Assembly: GCF_000337035.1 (NCBI RefSeq)
Contig: NZ_AOJL01000051.1
Coordinates: forward strand, 18,714 to 67,180
Length of the DNA: 48,467 nt
Direction: 5' to 3'
Origin: Halorubrum coriense DSM 10284
Lineage (GTDB): Archaea; Halobacteriota; Halobacteria; Halobacteriales; Haloferacaceae
Shown: positions 34,800-44,051 of the stretch, in pieces
How positions within the stretch are numbered: the stretch's first letter is position 1
How the letters are laid out: each line of letters begins with the position of its first letter
Program-made: the position numbers and the translations under genes
The notes under the pieces: model-generated
What the model was told of the DNA's origin: nothing
Seen by the model: the letters and a program-made list of their open reading frames with translations, nothing else
The model's database searches: none

Positions 34800-36587
34800 C
34801 TACTCCAGCTGGTGGTAGTCCAGCTCGTGGCCCTCGTCGAGGGCGGCCTGGACGGCCTCGCTCGGCGCGTCGACCGGTTCGGTGCGGAGCGTCATGCCGC
34901 CGACGTCGGCCGCGTCGAAGTAGACGTTGCGCCGCCAGTCGGGGTCGACATCGGGGTGGTCGGTGCGGTAGTGCGCGCCGCGGGACTCCTCGCGTTCGAG
35001 CGCGCCGCGGAGGACGGCCTCGGCGGCGACGAGCATGAATCCGACGTCGACCGCGAACTCGAACGATTCGCTGGTCACCGGTCCGACGCGCATGTCCGCG
35101 GCGCGGTCGCGGACGTCGGCGAGCCGGTCGAGCCCCTCGCGCAGCGACGCCTCGTCGCGGAGGATGCCCGCGTGCTCCCACATCAGCTCGCGGAGGTCGG
35201 CGAGCACCGCGTCCACGTCGTGGTCGCCGTCGTTGTCCGCCATCGCGCGCAGGTCGCCGAGGTGCGACTCGACGAGCCCCTCGCGGAGGGCGTCGGGCAC
35301 CGCGCCCGGGCCGTCGACGCGGTCGGCGATCCGCTCGCCGGCGACGACGCCGTACGCGACGGTCTCGGCCAGCGAGTTGCCGCCGAGCCGGTTCGCGCCG
35401 TGGACGCCCGCCATCGTCTCGCCGATGGCGAAGAGGCCGTCCACGTCGGTCTCGCCGTGATCGTCGACGGCGACGCCGCCCATCCCGTAGTGGGAGGTCG
35501 GCGCGACCTCAACGGGCTCCTCGGCCATGTCGACGCCGAGGTCGTCGAACCGCTCGTACATCCGGGGGAGCCGCTCCTCGATGAACTCGGCGTCTCGGTG
35601 AGAGATGTCGAGGTAGACGCCGCCGTTCTCCGTGCCGCGCCCCTCGGCGACCTCCCGCGCGATCGCCCGAGCGACCACGTCGCGGGCGTCGAGCTCCATC
35701 TGGTCGGGCGAGTAGCGCTCCATGAACCGCTCGCCCTCGGCGTTGAACAGGCGGCCCCCTTCGCCGCGGACAGCCTCGGTCACGAGGCGGCCGCTCCACG
35801 GCTCCCACTCGGGGTCGCTCTCGTCGACGGCCATTCCGGTCGGATGGAACTGCATGAACTCCATGTCCATCAGCGACGCCCCCGCGTCGGACGCCAGCGC
35901 CGCGCCGTCGCCGTTGTTCTCGTCGTCCCGGGAGGTGTGGCGGTCGTAGATCGCCGCGTGACCGCCGGCGGCGAGGACGACCGTCCCCGCGTTGAACAGG
36001 ACGAACTCCCCGTCATCCATGTCGAAGCCCACGGCGCCGTGGACCGCCTCGCCGTCGGAGACGAGCTTCGTTATCATCACGTTCTCGCGGTAGGGGACCG
36101 ACAGCTCCTGCGCGCGGTCGACGAGCGCGTTCAACAGCGACTCGCCCGTGTGGTCGCCGGCGAAGGCGGTCCGGCGGAACGACTGCGCGCCGAAGAAGCG
36201 CTGGTCGATCTCGCCGTCCTCGGTCCGCGAGTACTCCATTCCCCACTCGTCGAGCTCGCGGAGGCGCTCGGGCATCTGTTCGGTCACCGTCTCGACCTTC
36301 GCGGGGTCGTTGACCATGTGGCCCTCGTTGAGCGTGTCCGCCGCGTGGATCGCGGGCGAGTCCTCCGGGTCGTGGGTCCCGAGCGCGCCGTTGATCCCGC
36401 CGCGGGCCCACGTGGTGTGGGCGTCGCCGTGCCCGCGCTTCCCGAGGACGAGCACGTCGTCGACGCCGCGCTCGGCGAGTTCGATCGCGGTGCGCGCGCC
36501 CGCCGCGCCGGCACCGACGACGAGGACGGACACGTCCTCGCGTGCGTACTCGACCGAGTCGTCGTCGATCGGTGTGCGTTCAGCCAT
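34800..36587 (-). CDS. Fumarate reductase/succinate dehydrogenase-like flavoprotein
   Basis: A 595-residue FAD enzyme of the SdhA/FrdA/L-aspartate oxidase superfamily. FAD site SVLVVGAGAAGARTAIELAE (about 19-38) is followed by AHTTWARGGINGALG, whose histidine matches the covalent FAD attachment in SdhA/FrdA. Catalytic regions: QFHPTGM, VRGEGGRLF, SHYGMGGV and GANRLGGNSLAE. These favour SdhA/FrdA over L-aspartate oxidase, where the last is GANRLASNSL. There is no iron-sulfur or membrane-anchor subunit next door, so the true partner or electron donor is unknown. A TATA-like sequence lies about 30 bases before the ATG. Confidence 0.85.
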   Translation of the reverse strand: MAERTPIDDDSVEYAREDVSVLVVGAGAAGARTAIELAERGVDDVLVLGKRGHGDAHTTWARGGINGALGTHDPEDSPAIHAADTLNEGHMVNDPAKVETVTEQMPERLRELDEWGMEYSRTEDGEIDQRFFGAQSFRRTAFAGDHTGESLLNALVDRAQELSVPYRENVMITKLVSDGEAVHGAVGFDMDDGEFVLFNAGTVVLAAGGHAAIYDRHTSRDDENNGDGAALASDAGASLMDMEFMQFHPTGMAVDESDPEWEPWSGRLVTEAVRGEGGRLFNAEGERFMERYSPDQMELDARDVVARAIAREVAEGRGTENGGVYLDISHRDAEFIEERLPRMYERFDDLGVDMAEEPVEVAPTSHYGMGGVAVDDHGETDVDGLFAIGETMAGVHGANRLGGNSLAETVAYGVVAGERIADRVDGPGAVPDALREGLVESHLGDLRAMADNDGDHDVDAVLADLRELMWEHAGILRDEASLREGLDRLADVRDRAADMRVGPVTSESFEFAVDVGFMLVAAEAVLRGALEREESRGAHYRTDHPDVDPDWRRNVYFDAADVGGMTLRTEPVDAPSEAVQAALDEGHELDYHQLE

Positions 36588-36703
36588 GAGATAAGTACGT
36601 TCCACACACGGGTAAGCCTCACGCGCGTGTGCGCACGCTCGCGCACGAGAGCGACGACTCGGGGCCCCCGTCGCGTCGCGAGGGCGAGGTCGCCGCGCCC
36701 CCG

Positions 36704-37591
36704 TCAGTCCCACCCCGGCGTGCCGGGCGCGCCCGCGCCGTCTTCGATCTCGCGGACCAGTCGGTCGCGCTCGTCGCCGTCGCGGTCGACGCGGTCGCCG
36801 TCGTTCCCGGCCCGAGTCGTCCACTCGCGGACCGCCGCCCCGACCCACGAGTCGGCGTCGCGGGCGCGCGCTCGGGCCCCGGCCATCCGGCCGCGGTCCA
36901 CGGACAGCGATCCCGGACGAGAGCCGACGGCGGCACCGAGGAACCGGGCGCGGTCGTCCGGGGTCGCCTCGCCGCCGCGGAGCCGCGCGACGACGCCGTC
37001 GAGGTCGGCGGGATCGGGGTACGCGAACACGGACGCCCCGAGCGCCTGCGGCCCGAACGCCGGCGCGGGGAGGTCCGCGGGCGGGTCTTCGTCGAGGAGG
37101 CGGTCGCCGCCGCCGGCGGCCTCGACGCGCTCGCACTCGGTCTCGGCCCCCAGTTCGAGGTTGTGGCCGGGGTACGTTGCGCAGGTGCGCGGGTAGCGGT
37201 CCGAGTCGTGGATCCGACACTGGAGGGTGGTCGGGTCGAGGAAGGCGCAGGCGTCGAGCCAGCGCGGTTCGTCGGTCCCGATCGGCGCGACCGGCTTCGG
37301 CGGCTTCCGGAGGCCGACGACGAAGACGGGGCGGCCGTCGGCGGCGGCGAGGTCGACCCCGTCGACCCGGACGCTGTCGTCGCGCTCGGCCGGCTGGAAG
37401 AGCCGCGGGACGAGGGCGTCGGCCAGACCGTCGTCGACGAAGCGAGCGACCTCGTCGCGGGTGAGCGGCGCGAGGCCGTAGACGTCGTCGAGCGGGGGGC
37501 GCGGTCCGGCCCGGTCGGAGCCCGCCGCCGCCGGGTCGAGCGGCCGCCAGTCGACGCAGCAGCCGGCACACCCCTCACAGCGGAGTTCCAT
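36704..37591 (-). CDS. YkgJ-family cysteine cluster protein
   Basis: A 295-residue soluble protein. The N-terminal motif C5-x2-C8-x2-C11-C12 (RCEGCAGCCVDW) and a second set (LDACAFLDPTTLQCRIHDSDRYPRTCATYP) form the zinc/iron-chelating YkgJ domain. The C-terminal 130 residues are acidic and Arg/Asp-rich with little recognisable structure. Function in the family is unclear; metal binding is the only inference. It ends 116 bases from the flavoprotein gene on the same strand; no coupling is visible. Confidence 0.85.
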   Translation of the reverse strand: MELRCEGCAGCCVDWRPLDPAAAGSDRAGPRPPLDDVYGLAPLTRDEVARFVDDGLADALVPRLFQPAERDDSVRVDGVDLAAADGRPVFVVGLRKPPKPVAPIGTDEPRWLDACAFLDPTTLQCRIHDSDRYPRTCATYPGHNLELGAETECERVEAAGGGDRLLDEDPPADLPAPAFGPQALGASVFAYPDPADLDGVVARLRGGEATPDDRARFLGAAVGSRPGSLSVDRGRMAGARARARDADSWVGAAVREWTTRAGNDGDRVDRDGDERDRLVREIEDGAGAPGTPGWD

Positions 37592-37676
37592 ACAGCCGTG
37601 CTAACGACCCCCATAGGCATAAGCGATGGGCGGGAGACGACCGCGGCCGCCGGCGGAGAAGTGGACCGACGCGCGC

Positions 37677-38273
37677 TCAGAGCTCGCCCTTCGTGCTGGG
37701 CGTGTCGCCGCGGCGCTCGTCGAGGCGGGTGGCGTCGTCGAGCGCGCGCGCCAGCGCCTTGAACAGCGCCTCCACCTCGTGGTGGGCGTTGTCCCCGCGC
37801 TCGAGCGCGGCGTGGAGCGTCAGGCCGGCGTTGTGCGCCAGCGAGAGCGCGAAGTGGTCGGCCATGACGCTCGTGAACTCGCCGACCGACTCCTGCGAGA
37901 ACGCGCCTTCGAACTCGTAGTGCGGCCGGCCGGCCACGTCGACGACGACGCTCGCGACCGCCTCGTCGAGGGGGACCCGGCGGTCGGCGTAGCGCCGGAT
38001 TCCCCGCTTGTCGCCGAGCGCCTCGTCGAACGCCTCGCCGAGGCAGATCGCCACGTCCTCGACGGTGTGGTGGTCGTCGATGTCGAGGTCGCCGTTACAG
38101 CGGACCGTGAGGTCGAAGAGGCCGTGCTTCGCGAACGATTCGAGCATGTGGTCGTAGAAGCCGACCCCCGTGTCGACCTCGCTGTCGCCGTCGCCGTCGA
38201 CCGCGAGCGTGAGTTCGATGGTCGTCTCGCTCGTCTCGCGGGTGACGGCCGCGGTCCGGTCGTGGTCGCTCAT
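37677..38273 (-). CDS. hisB: Imidazoleglycerol-phosphate dehydratase
   Basis: Manganese enzyme that removes water from imidazole-glycerol phosphate in histidine synthesis. 198 residues with the two metal-binding repeats: [15 protein letters not shown] near 66 and [15 protein letters not shown] near 165, plus [14 protein letters not shown] and [12 protein letters not shown]. It is a stand-alone HisB (no phosphatase domain), as in archaea. CTTACGAATC lies about 29 bases before the ATG. hisA is 2.4 kb away on the same strand, so the his genes are scattered. Confidence 0.97.
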   Translation of the reverse strand: MSDHDRTAAVTRETSETTIELTLAVDGDGDSEVDTGVGFYDHMLESFAKHGLFDLTVRCNGDLDIDDHHTVEDVAICLGEAFDEALGDKRGIRRYADRRVPLDEAVASVVVDVAGRPHYEFEGAFSQESVGEFTSVMADHFALSLAHNAGLTLHAALERGDNAHHEVEALFKALARALDDATRLDERRGDTPSTKGEL

Positions 38274-38387
38274 ACCGGCCCGTCGCGGGGGATTCGTAAG
38301 TCGGTTGCGGGTGGCGCGGGCCCCGCTGCGACCGACCGGCGACGGCTCGGGTCCGCGCCGCGGCGACCGGGTCGAGGGCGGCGGAGG

Positions 38388-38410
38388 ATATTTGTCGCGT
38401 CAGTGACGCG
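38388..38410 (+). promoter_or_regulatory. APC permease promoter with perfect palindrome
   Basis: TATA-like ATATTT (38388-38393) is followed by CGCGTCAGTGACGCG (38396-38410), a perfect palindrome of seven-base arms around one G. It ends 11 bases before the ATG at 38422, so it covers the zone between the TATA box and the likely start site. A repressor bound here would block transcription. Confidence 0.6.
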
Positions 38411-38421
38411 TCTCCACACGT

Positions 38422-39849
38422 ATGGACGGCTCCGACCCCGCCGACGCGAGCGACGCCGCGCCCTCGCCCCCCGACGTCGAGGTCCCGGACGCCCTCGCCG
38501 ACGTCGTCGACGCCGACACCGGGGAGGGAGAGCTCGAACGGACGATCGGGCTCGTCGGCGGCCTCGCGATCGGCATCGGCACGATGATCGGCGCGGGGAT
38601 CTTCGTGTTCCCGGGGCTCGCGGCCGAGAACGCGGGGCCGGCGGCCGCCGTGTCGTTCGCGATCGGCGCGGTCGTCGCCCTGTTGGTCGCGCTGCCGGCC
38701 GCCGAGCTCGCCACGGCGATGCCGCGAAGCGGCGGCGGCTACTTCTTCATCTCGCGGGGGCTGGGCACCGCCCCGGGCGCGGTGGTCGGCCTCGGCCTCT
38801 GGCTCGGGCTCGTGTTCGCCTCCGCGTTCTACCTCGTCGGGCTCGGCAGCTACGCCGGGCAGGTGTTCCTCGAGGCGGGGATCGCGCTCCCGGTCGATCC
38901 CGCGGTCCCGCTCGGCGTCGCGTTCGGCGTCGGGCTCACGGCGCTCAGCCTCTTCGGCACGGAGAACACCGCGGCGCTCCAGAACGCGATCGTGATCGTG
39001 TTGCTCGTCATCCTCACGCTGTTCCTGAGCTACGGGAGCCTCGACGCGCTCGGCGTCTTCGGGGCCGAGAGCGTCCCGGAGCGCTTCTTCCCGCCCGGCG
39101 GGGCGCTCCCGGTGCTCCAGACCGCCGCGCTCGTGTTCACGTCGTACCTCGGCTTCGCGCAGGTGGCGACCGTCGCCGGCGACATCAAGGAGCCCTCCCG
39201 GAACCTCCCGCTGGCGATGGTCGGCTCCGTGGTCGTGGTCGGCGTCTTCTACGTCGTCACCATCTTCGTGGCGACGAGCGCGTTCGGGAGCGCGCGGCTC
39301 GGCGAGTTCGGCGAGACCGCCATGGTGGAGGTCGCCCGCGAGTTCGTCGGCTTCCCCGGCGCGCTCGCCATCGTGATCGCGGGGCTGCTGGCGACGTTCT
39401 CCAGCGCGAACGCGTCGATCCTCAGCGCGTCGCGGGCGGTGTACGCGGTGAGCCGCGACGACCTCATCCCCGAGGCCGCGAGCCGGATCAACCTCGCGTA
39501 CGGGACCCCGCACGTCGCCCTGGGGCTCGCCGGCGGCCCCATCGTCGCGCTCGCGGCGACGGGACAGGTGGAGCTGCTCGCCGAGGTGGCGTCGTTCCTC
39601 CACCTCGTGATGTACGGCCTGATCTGCGTCGCGCTCGTCCGGCTCCGCCGCGAGCGGCCCGACTGGTACGCGCCCGCCTTCCGCTGTCCGGCCGGGGTCG
39701 CCGTCGCCGGCGTCGGCGGGGTCGCGAGCTTCGCGCTCATCGCGTTCATGCAGCCGGCGTCGATCGGCGTCGGCGTCGCGATCATGGTCGCCGCCTACGG
39801 CTGGTACCGGTACTACGCGACCGACGTGGAACTGAGAGGTGACTTCTGA
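38422..39849 (+). CDS. APC-family amino-acid permease
   Basis: Secondary transporter of the amino acid-polyamine-organocation superfamily. 475 residues with an acidic 40-residue N-terminus, then about 12 membrane segments. The first carries the family motif [37 protein letters not shown] is another conserved part. Substrate unknown. The next gene encodes a UspA-type protein one base after the stop (TGA G ATG), a pairing seen often in haloarchaea where the Usp protein may sense or regulate the permease. A palindrome in the promoter suggests substrate-dependent control. Confidence 0.92.
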   Translation: MDGSDPADASDAAPSPPDVEVPDALADVVDADTGEGELERTIGLVGGLAIGIGTMIGAGIFVFPGLAAENAGPAAAVSFAIGAVVALLVALPAAELATAMPRSGGGYFFISRGLGTAPGAVVGLGLWLGLVFASAFYLVGLGSYAGQVFLEAGIALPVDPAVPLGVAFGVGLTALSLFGTENTAALQNAIVIVLLVILTLFLSYGSLDALGVFGAESVPERFFPPGGALPVLQTAALVFTSYLGFAQVATVAGDIKEPSRNLPLAMVGSVVVVGVFYVVTIFVATSAFGSARLGEFGETAMVEVAREFVGFPGALAIVIAGLLATFSSANASILSASRAVYAVSRDDLIPEAASRINLAYGTPHVALGLAGGPIVALAATGQVELLAEVASFLHLVMYGLICVALVRLRRERPDWYAPAFRCPAGVAVAGVGGVASFALIAFMQPASIGVGVAIMVAAYGWYRYYATDVELRGDF

Positions 39850-39850
39850 G

Positions 39851-40609
39851 ATGCCCGACACACCCGCGGACGACGACGCACAGCCCGCCCCCGACCGCCC
39901 GTCGGTGTTGGTCCCGCTGGCGGTGTTGGAGGGCGAGTCGCTCCCCGCCGGGACGCCCGAACTGCTCGCGAACGCCCGCGTCGTGCTGCTCGGCTACCAC
40001 GTGATCCCCGAGCAGACCGCGGCCGAACAGGCGCGCGAGCAGTTCGGCGAGACGGCGATGTCGAAGCTCGACGAGTTCGCGGCGCGGCTCGCCACGGCCG
40101 GGGCCGACGTCGAGACGCGGCTCGTGTTCACTCACGACAGGGAGACGACGGTCGACCGGCTCATCTACGAGCACGACTGCCTCGCGGTGTTGGTCCCGAA
40201 CAGCACCGAGCAGGTGGAGTCGGTCCTCGTCGCGCTCCGCGGGACCGTCGGCGTCGGCCGGAACACGCGGCTCGTCGCCGGCCTGTTCGCCGACGCGGGC
40301 GTCGCGGTGACGCTGTACCACGCCCTCGACGAGGGCGAGTCCCGCGACGACGGGGAGGCGTTCCTCAACGGCGTGCGAAGCGACCTCGTCGAACGGGGGG
40401 TCGACCCGGACCGGATCGAGACGGCGGTGGAGGAGGGGGGCGTCCCGATCGACGCCATCGCGAGTCGGGCCGAGTCGCACGACGCGGTCGTGATGGGCGA
40501 GACCGACCCGTCGGTCACCACGTTCGTCTTCGGGATGCCGTCGGAGCAGGTCGCCGAGCGCTTCCTCGGGCCGGTGCTGGTCGTCCAGCGCGAGCGGCCC
40601 GAAGCGTGA
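39851..40609 (+). CDS. UspA-type universal stress protein
   Basis: 252 residues with two Usp-like parts. The N-terminal half begins SVLVPLAVLEGESLPAGTPEL, and the C-terminal half holds SHDAVVMGETDPSVTTFVFGMPSEQVAERFLGPVLVVQRE. The ATP loop G-x2-G-x9-G(S/T) is not clear, so nucleotide binding is uncertain. ATG 39851 is preferred over the GTG at 39839, because AGAGGTGA (39835-39842) sits eight bases before it and would overlap the GTG. It is cotranscribed with the APC permease. Likely a cytosolic regulator of the transporter; this is inferred from context. Confidence 0.87.
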   Translation: MPDTPADDDAQPAPDRPSVLVPLAVLEGESLPAGTPELLANARVVLLGYHVIPEQTAAEQAREQFGETAMSKLDEFAARLATAGADVETRLVFTHDRETTVDRLIYEHDCLAVLVPNSTEQVESVLVALRGTVGVGRNTRLVAGLFADAGVAVTLYHALDEGESRDDGEAFLNGVRSDLVERGVDPDRIETAVEEGGVPIDAIASRAESHDAVVMGETDPSVTTFVFGMPSEQVAERFLGPVLVVQRERPEA

Positions 40610-40646
40610 GCGGAGCGCCGCGGTCGGCCGCCCGACCGGTCGCGGC

Positions 40647-41387
40647 TCAGTCTCCGTCCGCGGCCGCCTGCGCCTCCCGCAAGGAGAACCGGCCCTCGTA
40701 CAGCGCCGTGCCGACCACGACCGCGGCCGCGCCCGCGTCCTTCAGCGCGACGACGTCGTCGACGCTCGCGACGCCGCCGGAGGCGACGACCGGGATCTCG
40801 ACCGCGTCGACCACGCTCGCGACCGCCTCGCGGTCGATCCCCGCCAGTTGGCCCTCCACGTCGACGTTCGTGAAGAGGATCGCGCCCGCCCCCAGCTCCT
40901 CGTAGCGCGCGGCGGCCTCGGCGGGGTCCAACCCCGTCCCCTCGGTCCAGCCCGAGACGACGACCTCGCCGTCCTTCGCGTCGAGGCTGACGACGACGCT
41001 CCCCGGGTGGGTCTCGTCGATCTCGGCGACGATCTCGGGATTTTCGACCGCCGCGGTCCCGAGGATGACGCGGTCGAGCCCCAAGTCGAGGAGGTCGCGA
41101 GCGCCCTCGGCGGTGCGGATGCCGCCGCCGAGCTGGAGGCCGACCCCGTCCGGGACGCTCTCGACGACCGACTCGATCGCGTCGGCGTTGACGCGCTCGC
41201 CCTCGAACGCGCCGTCGAGGTCGACGAGGTGGAGCGTCTCGGCACCGGCCTCGATCCAGCGCTCGGCGGCCGCGACCGGGTCGCCGTAGCGCTTGCCCGT
41301 CCCGCGCTCGCCGCCGACCAGCTGGACGACCTCGCCGTCCTGCACGTCGACGGCGGGGATCACTTCGAACTCCGGGAAGTGGCTCAT
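40647..41387 (-). CDS. hisA: ProFAR isomerase (HisA)
   Basis: 1-(5-phosphoribosyl)-5-[(5-phosphoribosylamino)methylideneamino]imidazole-4-carboxamide isomerase of histidine synthesis, a TIM barrel. The 246 residues begin FEVIPAVDVQDGEVVQLVGGERG (catalytic aspartate in AVDVQDG); the second aspartate lies in FTNVDVEGQLAG, and the phosphate sites are LQLGGGIRT and VVASGGVASVDD. The TATA box GGTTTAATCG lies about 28 bases before the ATG. It converges with the Usp gene. Confidence 0.97.
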   Translation of the reverse strand: MSHFPEFEVIPAVDVQDGEVVQLVGGERGTGKRYGDPVAAAERWIEAGAETLHLVDLDGAFEGERVNADAIESVVESVPDGVGLQLGGGIRTAEGARDLLDLGLDRVILGTAAVENPEIVAEIDETHPGSVVVSLDAKDGEVVVSGWTEGTGLDPAEAAARYEELGAGAILFTNVDVEGQLAGIDREAVASVVDAVEIPVVASGGVASVDDVVALKDAGAAAVVVGTALYEGRFSLREAQAAADGD

Positions 41388-41499
41388 ACGGAAGGGGAGT
41401 CGCGGCCGGCGATTAAACCGGTCGGTTCAGGAGACGGAACGCGCGGGCCTGACTCGGGGGAGCGCCCGACAGAGCCTCGTTCCCGGTCGGCGCGAGAAC

Positions 41500-42429
41500 T
41501 CAGTAGGTCAGTAAATCGAAGAGGAACCCCCGCAGACGAGTGCTGAAGTCTTGCTCGATATCACCGACCGGAGGACGAACGGCGGTCTCTTCGTACCGGT
41601 CGAAGTCGGTCTCAATGCGGTACGTGAGCGATCGTTCGCTTCCGTCCTCTCGGTCGAGCGTGAGGACGCGATGGTCGGTGATCTGCCGGAGTCGCCCCGT
41701 GTCGCGATCGAGCGTCACCTCGATCCGGCAGTCGCCAAGTTCCACGTCCCGCGTGCCGTGCCGAAACGGAACGACCTGTGCGTACGCGTCCGGGCCGGAG
41801 ACGCGGTAGGTGACGGTCTCAGCTGATTCTTCGCTCGTCTTCCAGTCGGTCCGGTGCGGACGGACGAATGCTACCGGGGCCAGTTCGGTCGGATAATCGT
41901 TCGGAGCGATGACATCGGCCCGCGCGTCCGAGACGCGAACCGTACTCCCCGCCGGGGCCGGGGCATCGGTATCGTGGACCACTCTCCCGTCTGTGACGTA
42001 GGTAACGGTGGTCGACGGGAGGGTTTCGGGGTTCCTGAACACTCGACCGTAGTGAAGCGCTGCCCAGAGGTCTGGATGCGGGAGCATCTCCTGATGAAAC
42101 CCGTCGATGCCGGCGTCTCTCAGCGGTCCCCGATACGTGGTCAGCGCGTGTAGATACCGGCGACGCGAGTGTTGGTACCGCCGCCGGTACGCGTCGAGAT
42201 CGTACGGCGCGTCCCCGGTCCCGTCGTCCAGAACCCGAGTCCGAGTGGTCGCCCGGTGGTCGGCTGCCGAGCGATGCTTCGCCGCCGCGATGATGCGCTC
42301 ACGGGGTGAGTCTCCCGTCGGCAGCGGGGGATCGTAGGGACGGATGTCGGCCACGCGGACGCCGCCGTATCCGGCTGCCGTGCCGGCGACGGCCGTACTG
42401 GCGCCGGCGAGAAACTGACGGCGGTTCAT
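41500..42429 (-). CDS. Tat-exported protein of unknown function
   Basis: A 309-residue protein. It begins MNRRQFLAGASTAVAGTAAG, a twin-arginine signal with no lipobox cysteine, so it is probably released or held by its hydrophobic helix. The rest has no recognised family: a basic, Arg/Tyr-rich helix (YRRRYQHSRRRYLHALTTYRG, about 80-100) and a beta-rich C-terminal half with VTYRVSGPDAYAQVVPF and IEVTLDRDTGRLRQITDHR, loosely like LolA-type lipid-binding shapes. Its ATG overlaps the stop of the lipoprotein gene (ATGA), so they form an operon. Composition is somewhat less GC-rich than its neighbours. Confidence 0.78.
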   Translation of the reverse strand: MNRRQFLAGASTAVAGTAAGYGGVRVADIRPYDPPLPTGDSPRERIIAAAKHRSAADHRATTRTRVLDDGTGDAPYDLDAYRRRYQHSRRRYLHALTTYRGPLRDAGIDGFHQEMLPHPDLWAALHYGRVFRNPETLPSTTVTYVTDGRVVHDTDAPAPAGSTVRVSDARADVIAPNDYPTELAPVAFVRPHRTDWKTSEESAETVTYRVSGPDAYAQVVPFRHGTRDVELGDCRIEVTLDRDTGRLRQITDHRVLTLDREDGSERSLTYRIETDFDRYEETAVRPPVGDIEQDFSTRLRGFLFDLLTY

Positions 42430-42848
42430 CCGTCGGTCTCTCCGGACCCCGTCTCGGGCCGCCAGACTGCGACCGCTACGCCCTTCCGCTCCCCGGGTCC
42501 GTCCCAAACCACCCGTGTCCGTGCCGGTCTCGGGATCTCGTGGGTCACCGTCGCCTCGGGAGTGAGCGGAAACGATGCCCTCGGGTTCGTTTGCGTCGGG
42601 CCGACCCACGCGGTTTCACGATCGTCTAAGTCCGGCGTGACGATAGCGAGTCGACCCGTGTTTTCGGTCGTAAGCCGGTTCCCACGCTCGAACGTGACAT
42701 CGAGCGCCGATCGGTCGGGATGCCAGTCGAAGGAGATGAAGACGTTCGGTCTGGTCGTCGGATACGATGCTGTGGAGGGCTCGCTCGGTGCCAGCGAACA
42801 GCCGGCGAGAACGGGTGCGAGCGACGTGAGGAGGGCTCGTCGGTACAC
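42426..42848 (-). CDS. Lipoprotein of unknown function
   Basis: 140 residues starting at a GTG. MYRRALLTSLAPVLAGC gives a short signal with two arginines and a lipobox ending at Cys17. The mature part is beta-rich (NVFISFDWHPDRSALDVTFERGN, TVTHEIPRPARTRVVWDG) with no known family, resembling small immunoglobulin-like exported proteins. GCTTATTTTCG lies about 30 bases upstream. It is the first gene of a pair with the Tat-exported protein; both products are outside the membrane and may form a complex. Confidence 0.75.
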   Translation of the reverse strand: MYRRALLTSLAPVLAGCSLAPSEPSTASYPTTRPNVFISFDWHPDRSALDVTFERGNRLTTENTGRLAIVTPDLDDRETAWVGPTQTNPRASFPLTPEATVTHEIPRPARTRVVWDGPGERKGVAVAVWRPETGSGETDG

Positions 42849-43006
42849 AGTATGAGTCTGCTGTCTGATCGAAAATAAGCACTCGGGGTCCTAGCGACTC
42901 TTCAGCGGGTGACAGTTCCCGGGTCGGCTGCGATCGACACGGGGTGGTAACTCGTCGGAAGTGTCTCGCCCGATGTGGATACCGTGCCGGGTTCGCGCGC
43001 TTCAGT

Positions 43007-43023
43007 CACCGGACGGTCCGGTG
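43007..43023. repeat. 17-base palindrome in a 230-base gap
   Basis: CACCGGAC (43007-43014), G, GTCCGGTG (43016-43023). It lies 56 bases past the stop of the lipoprotein gene read leftward from 43897. The rest of the 42849-43078 gap holds the promoter of the 42848 lipoprotein and nothing else recognisable. It could be a 3' end hairpin or a protein site. Confidence 0.5.
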
Positions 43024-43078
43024 GAGTACACGAACGACAGCGTTCCGACAGAGCCGGAACGTTCGGACGTCCGTCCGC

Positions 43079-43897
43079 TCACACCACCGAGATGAGCAGC
43101 TGCGAGACGTCCTCGTCGTAGGCGGCGGGGTCGGTCGCGAGCGTCTCGGCGGTCTCCGCGTCGGCGAGCTCCGTCACCGCGCGCTCGGCGTCGACCGAGT
43201 CGGGCAGCGACGCCTCGAAGACCGCGATGAGCGGTTCGGTCGGGTACGCGCCGCCGGCGACGATCACGTCGGTCCCGTCGTGCCAGACGCCGAGTCGGGC
43301 TCCGACTTCGACGGGTCCACCCACGTCGGTCGCGGAGCCGGTCGGGAGCGGGACCTCGCCGTCGAGCGCGTACTCGCCGGTCAGCCGCCACACGGTCGCC
43401 GTGTGACCGGACCGGACGGTGGAGATCCCCTCGTCGGCGATCTCGACGTTCTCGATGCCGGCGGTCCGGAGCTGCCCGCGGAAGGCGTCGGTCGCCGCCG
43501 TCTCCACCCGGCGCAGGATCCTGTCCCGGCCGACCGAGGCCGGGAGCCGGTCGACGGCGGGCCGGAGGTCGATCCGCGTCGCGAAGAAGACGACGGGCGA
43601 GCCGTCGGCGTCGACCGTGGCGGCGAGCGCGTCCGCGACGGGCGCGTACTCGAAGACCCGCGTGTGTTCGCGCGCCTGAACGGTAACCGGTCCGTACGAC
43701 TCCTCGAACACGGTGCGCTCGGACTCGTCGGTCCGCCGCCAGTCCTCGATCCGATCGCTCGTCACCTCGGGGGCCGGCACGGGCCCGTCGCGGCCGCCGA
43801 GACAGCCGGCGAGCCCGGCGACGCCGACCGCCGCGCCGCCGGCGAGCAGGCGGCGGCGAGTGGTCCGCGTCGACCGCACGTCGGTGTGCTCGTCCAT
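43079..43897 (-). CDS. Tat-dependent lipoprotein, DUF6517-like
   Basis: 272 residues. The signal RRRLLAGGAAVGVAGLAGC carries twin arginines and a lipobox cysteine at residue 32, so the protein is exported by Tat and lipid-anchored outside. The mature part resembles the haloarchaeal lipoproteins annotated as DUF6517 (YGPVTVQAREHTRVFEYAPV, GYALDGEVPLPTG-like and LGVWHDGTDVIVAGGAYP segments). Family assignment is from memory and moderate. Function unknown. TTTACTCC lies about 27 bases before the ATG. Divergent from thiB. Confidence 0.78.
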   Translation of the reverse strand: MDEHTDVRSTRTTRRRLLAGGAAVGVAGLAGCLGGRDGPVPAPEVTSDRIEDWRRTDESERTVFEESYGPVTVQAREHTRVFEYAPVADALAATVDADGSPVVFFATRIDLRPAVDRLPASVGRDRILRRVETAATDAFRGQLRTAGIENVEIADEGISTVRSGHTATVWRLTGEYALDGEVPLPTGSATDVGGPVEVGARLGVWHDGTDVIVAGGAYPTEPLIAVFEASLPDSVDAERAVTELADAETAETLATDPAAYDEDVSQLLISVV

Positions 43898-44051
43898 GGA
43901 TCGAGGTGGTCCGCGCGGAGTAAATGGATGTCGGGAGTCCGAACCGAGAGAGTCGGTCGGCGGTCCGAGGAAGCCGGCCGGCGCGCTGACCCGGAGACGG
44001 AGCGGCGGGCGAGGACGGATCCCTTATGTAACCACCGAGTACAACAACCGA

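Noticed and set aside
43980-44051. TPP riboswitch before thiB
   Set aside because: None of the conserved riboswitch cores was found; the gap is short and the TATA box leaves almost no leader.
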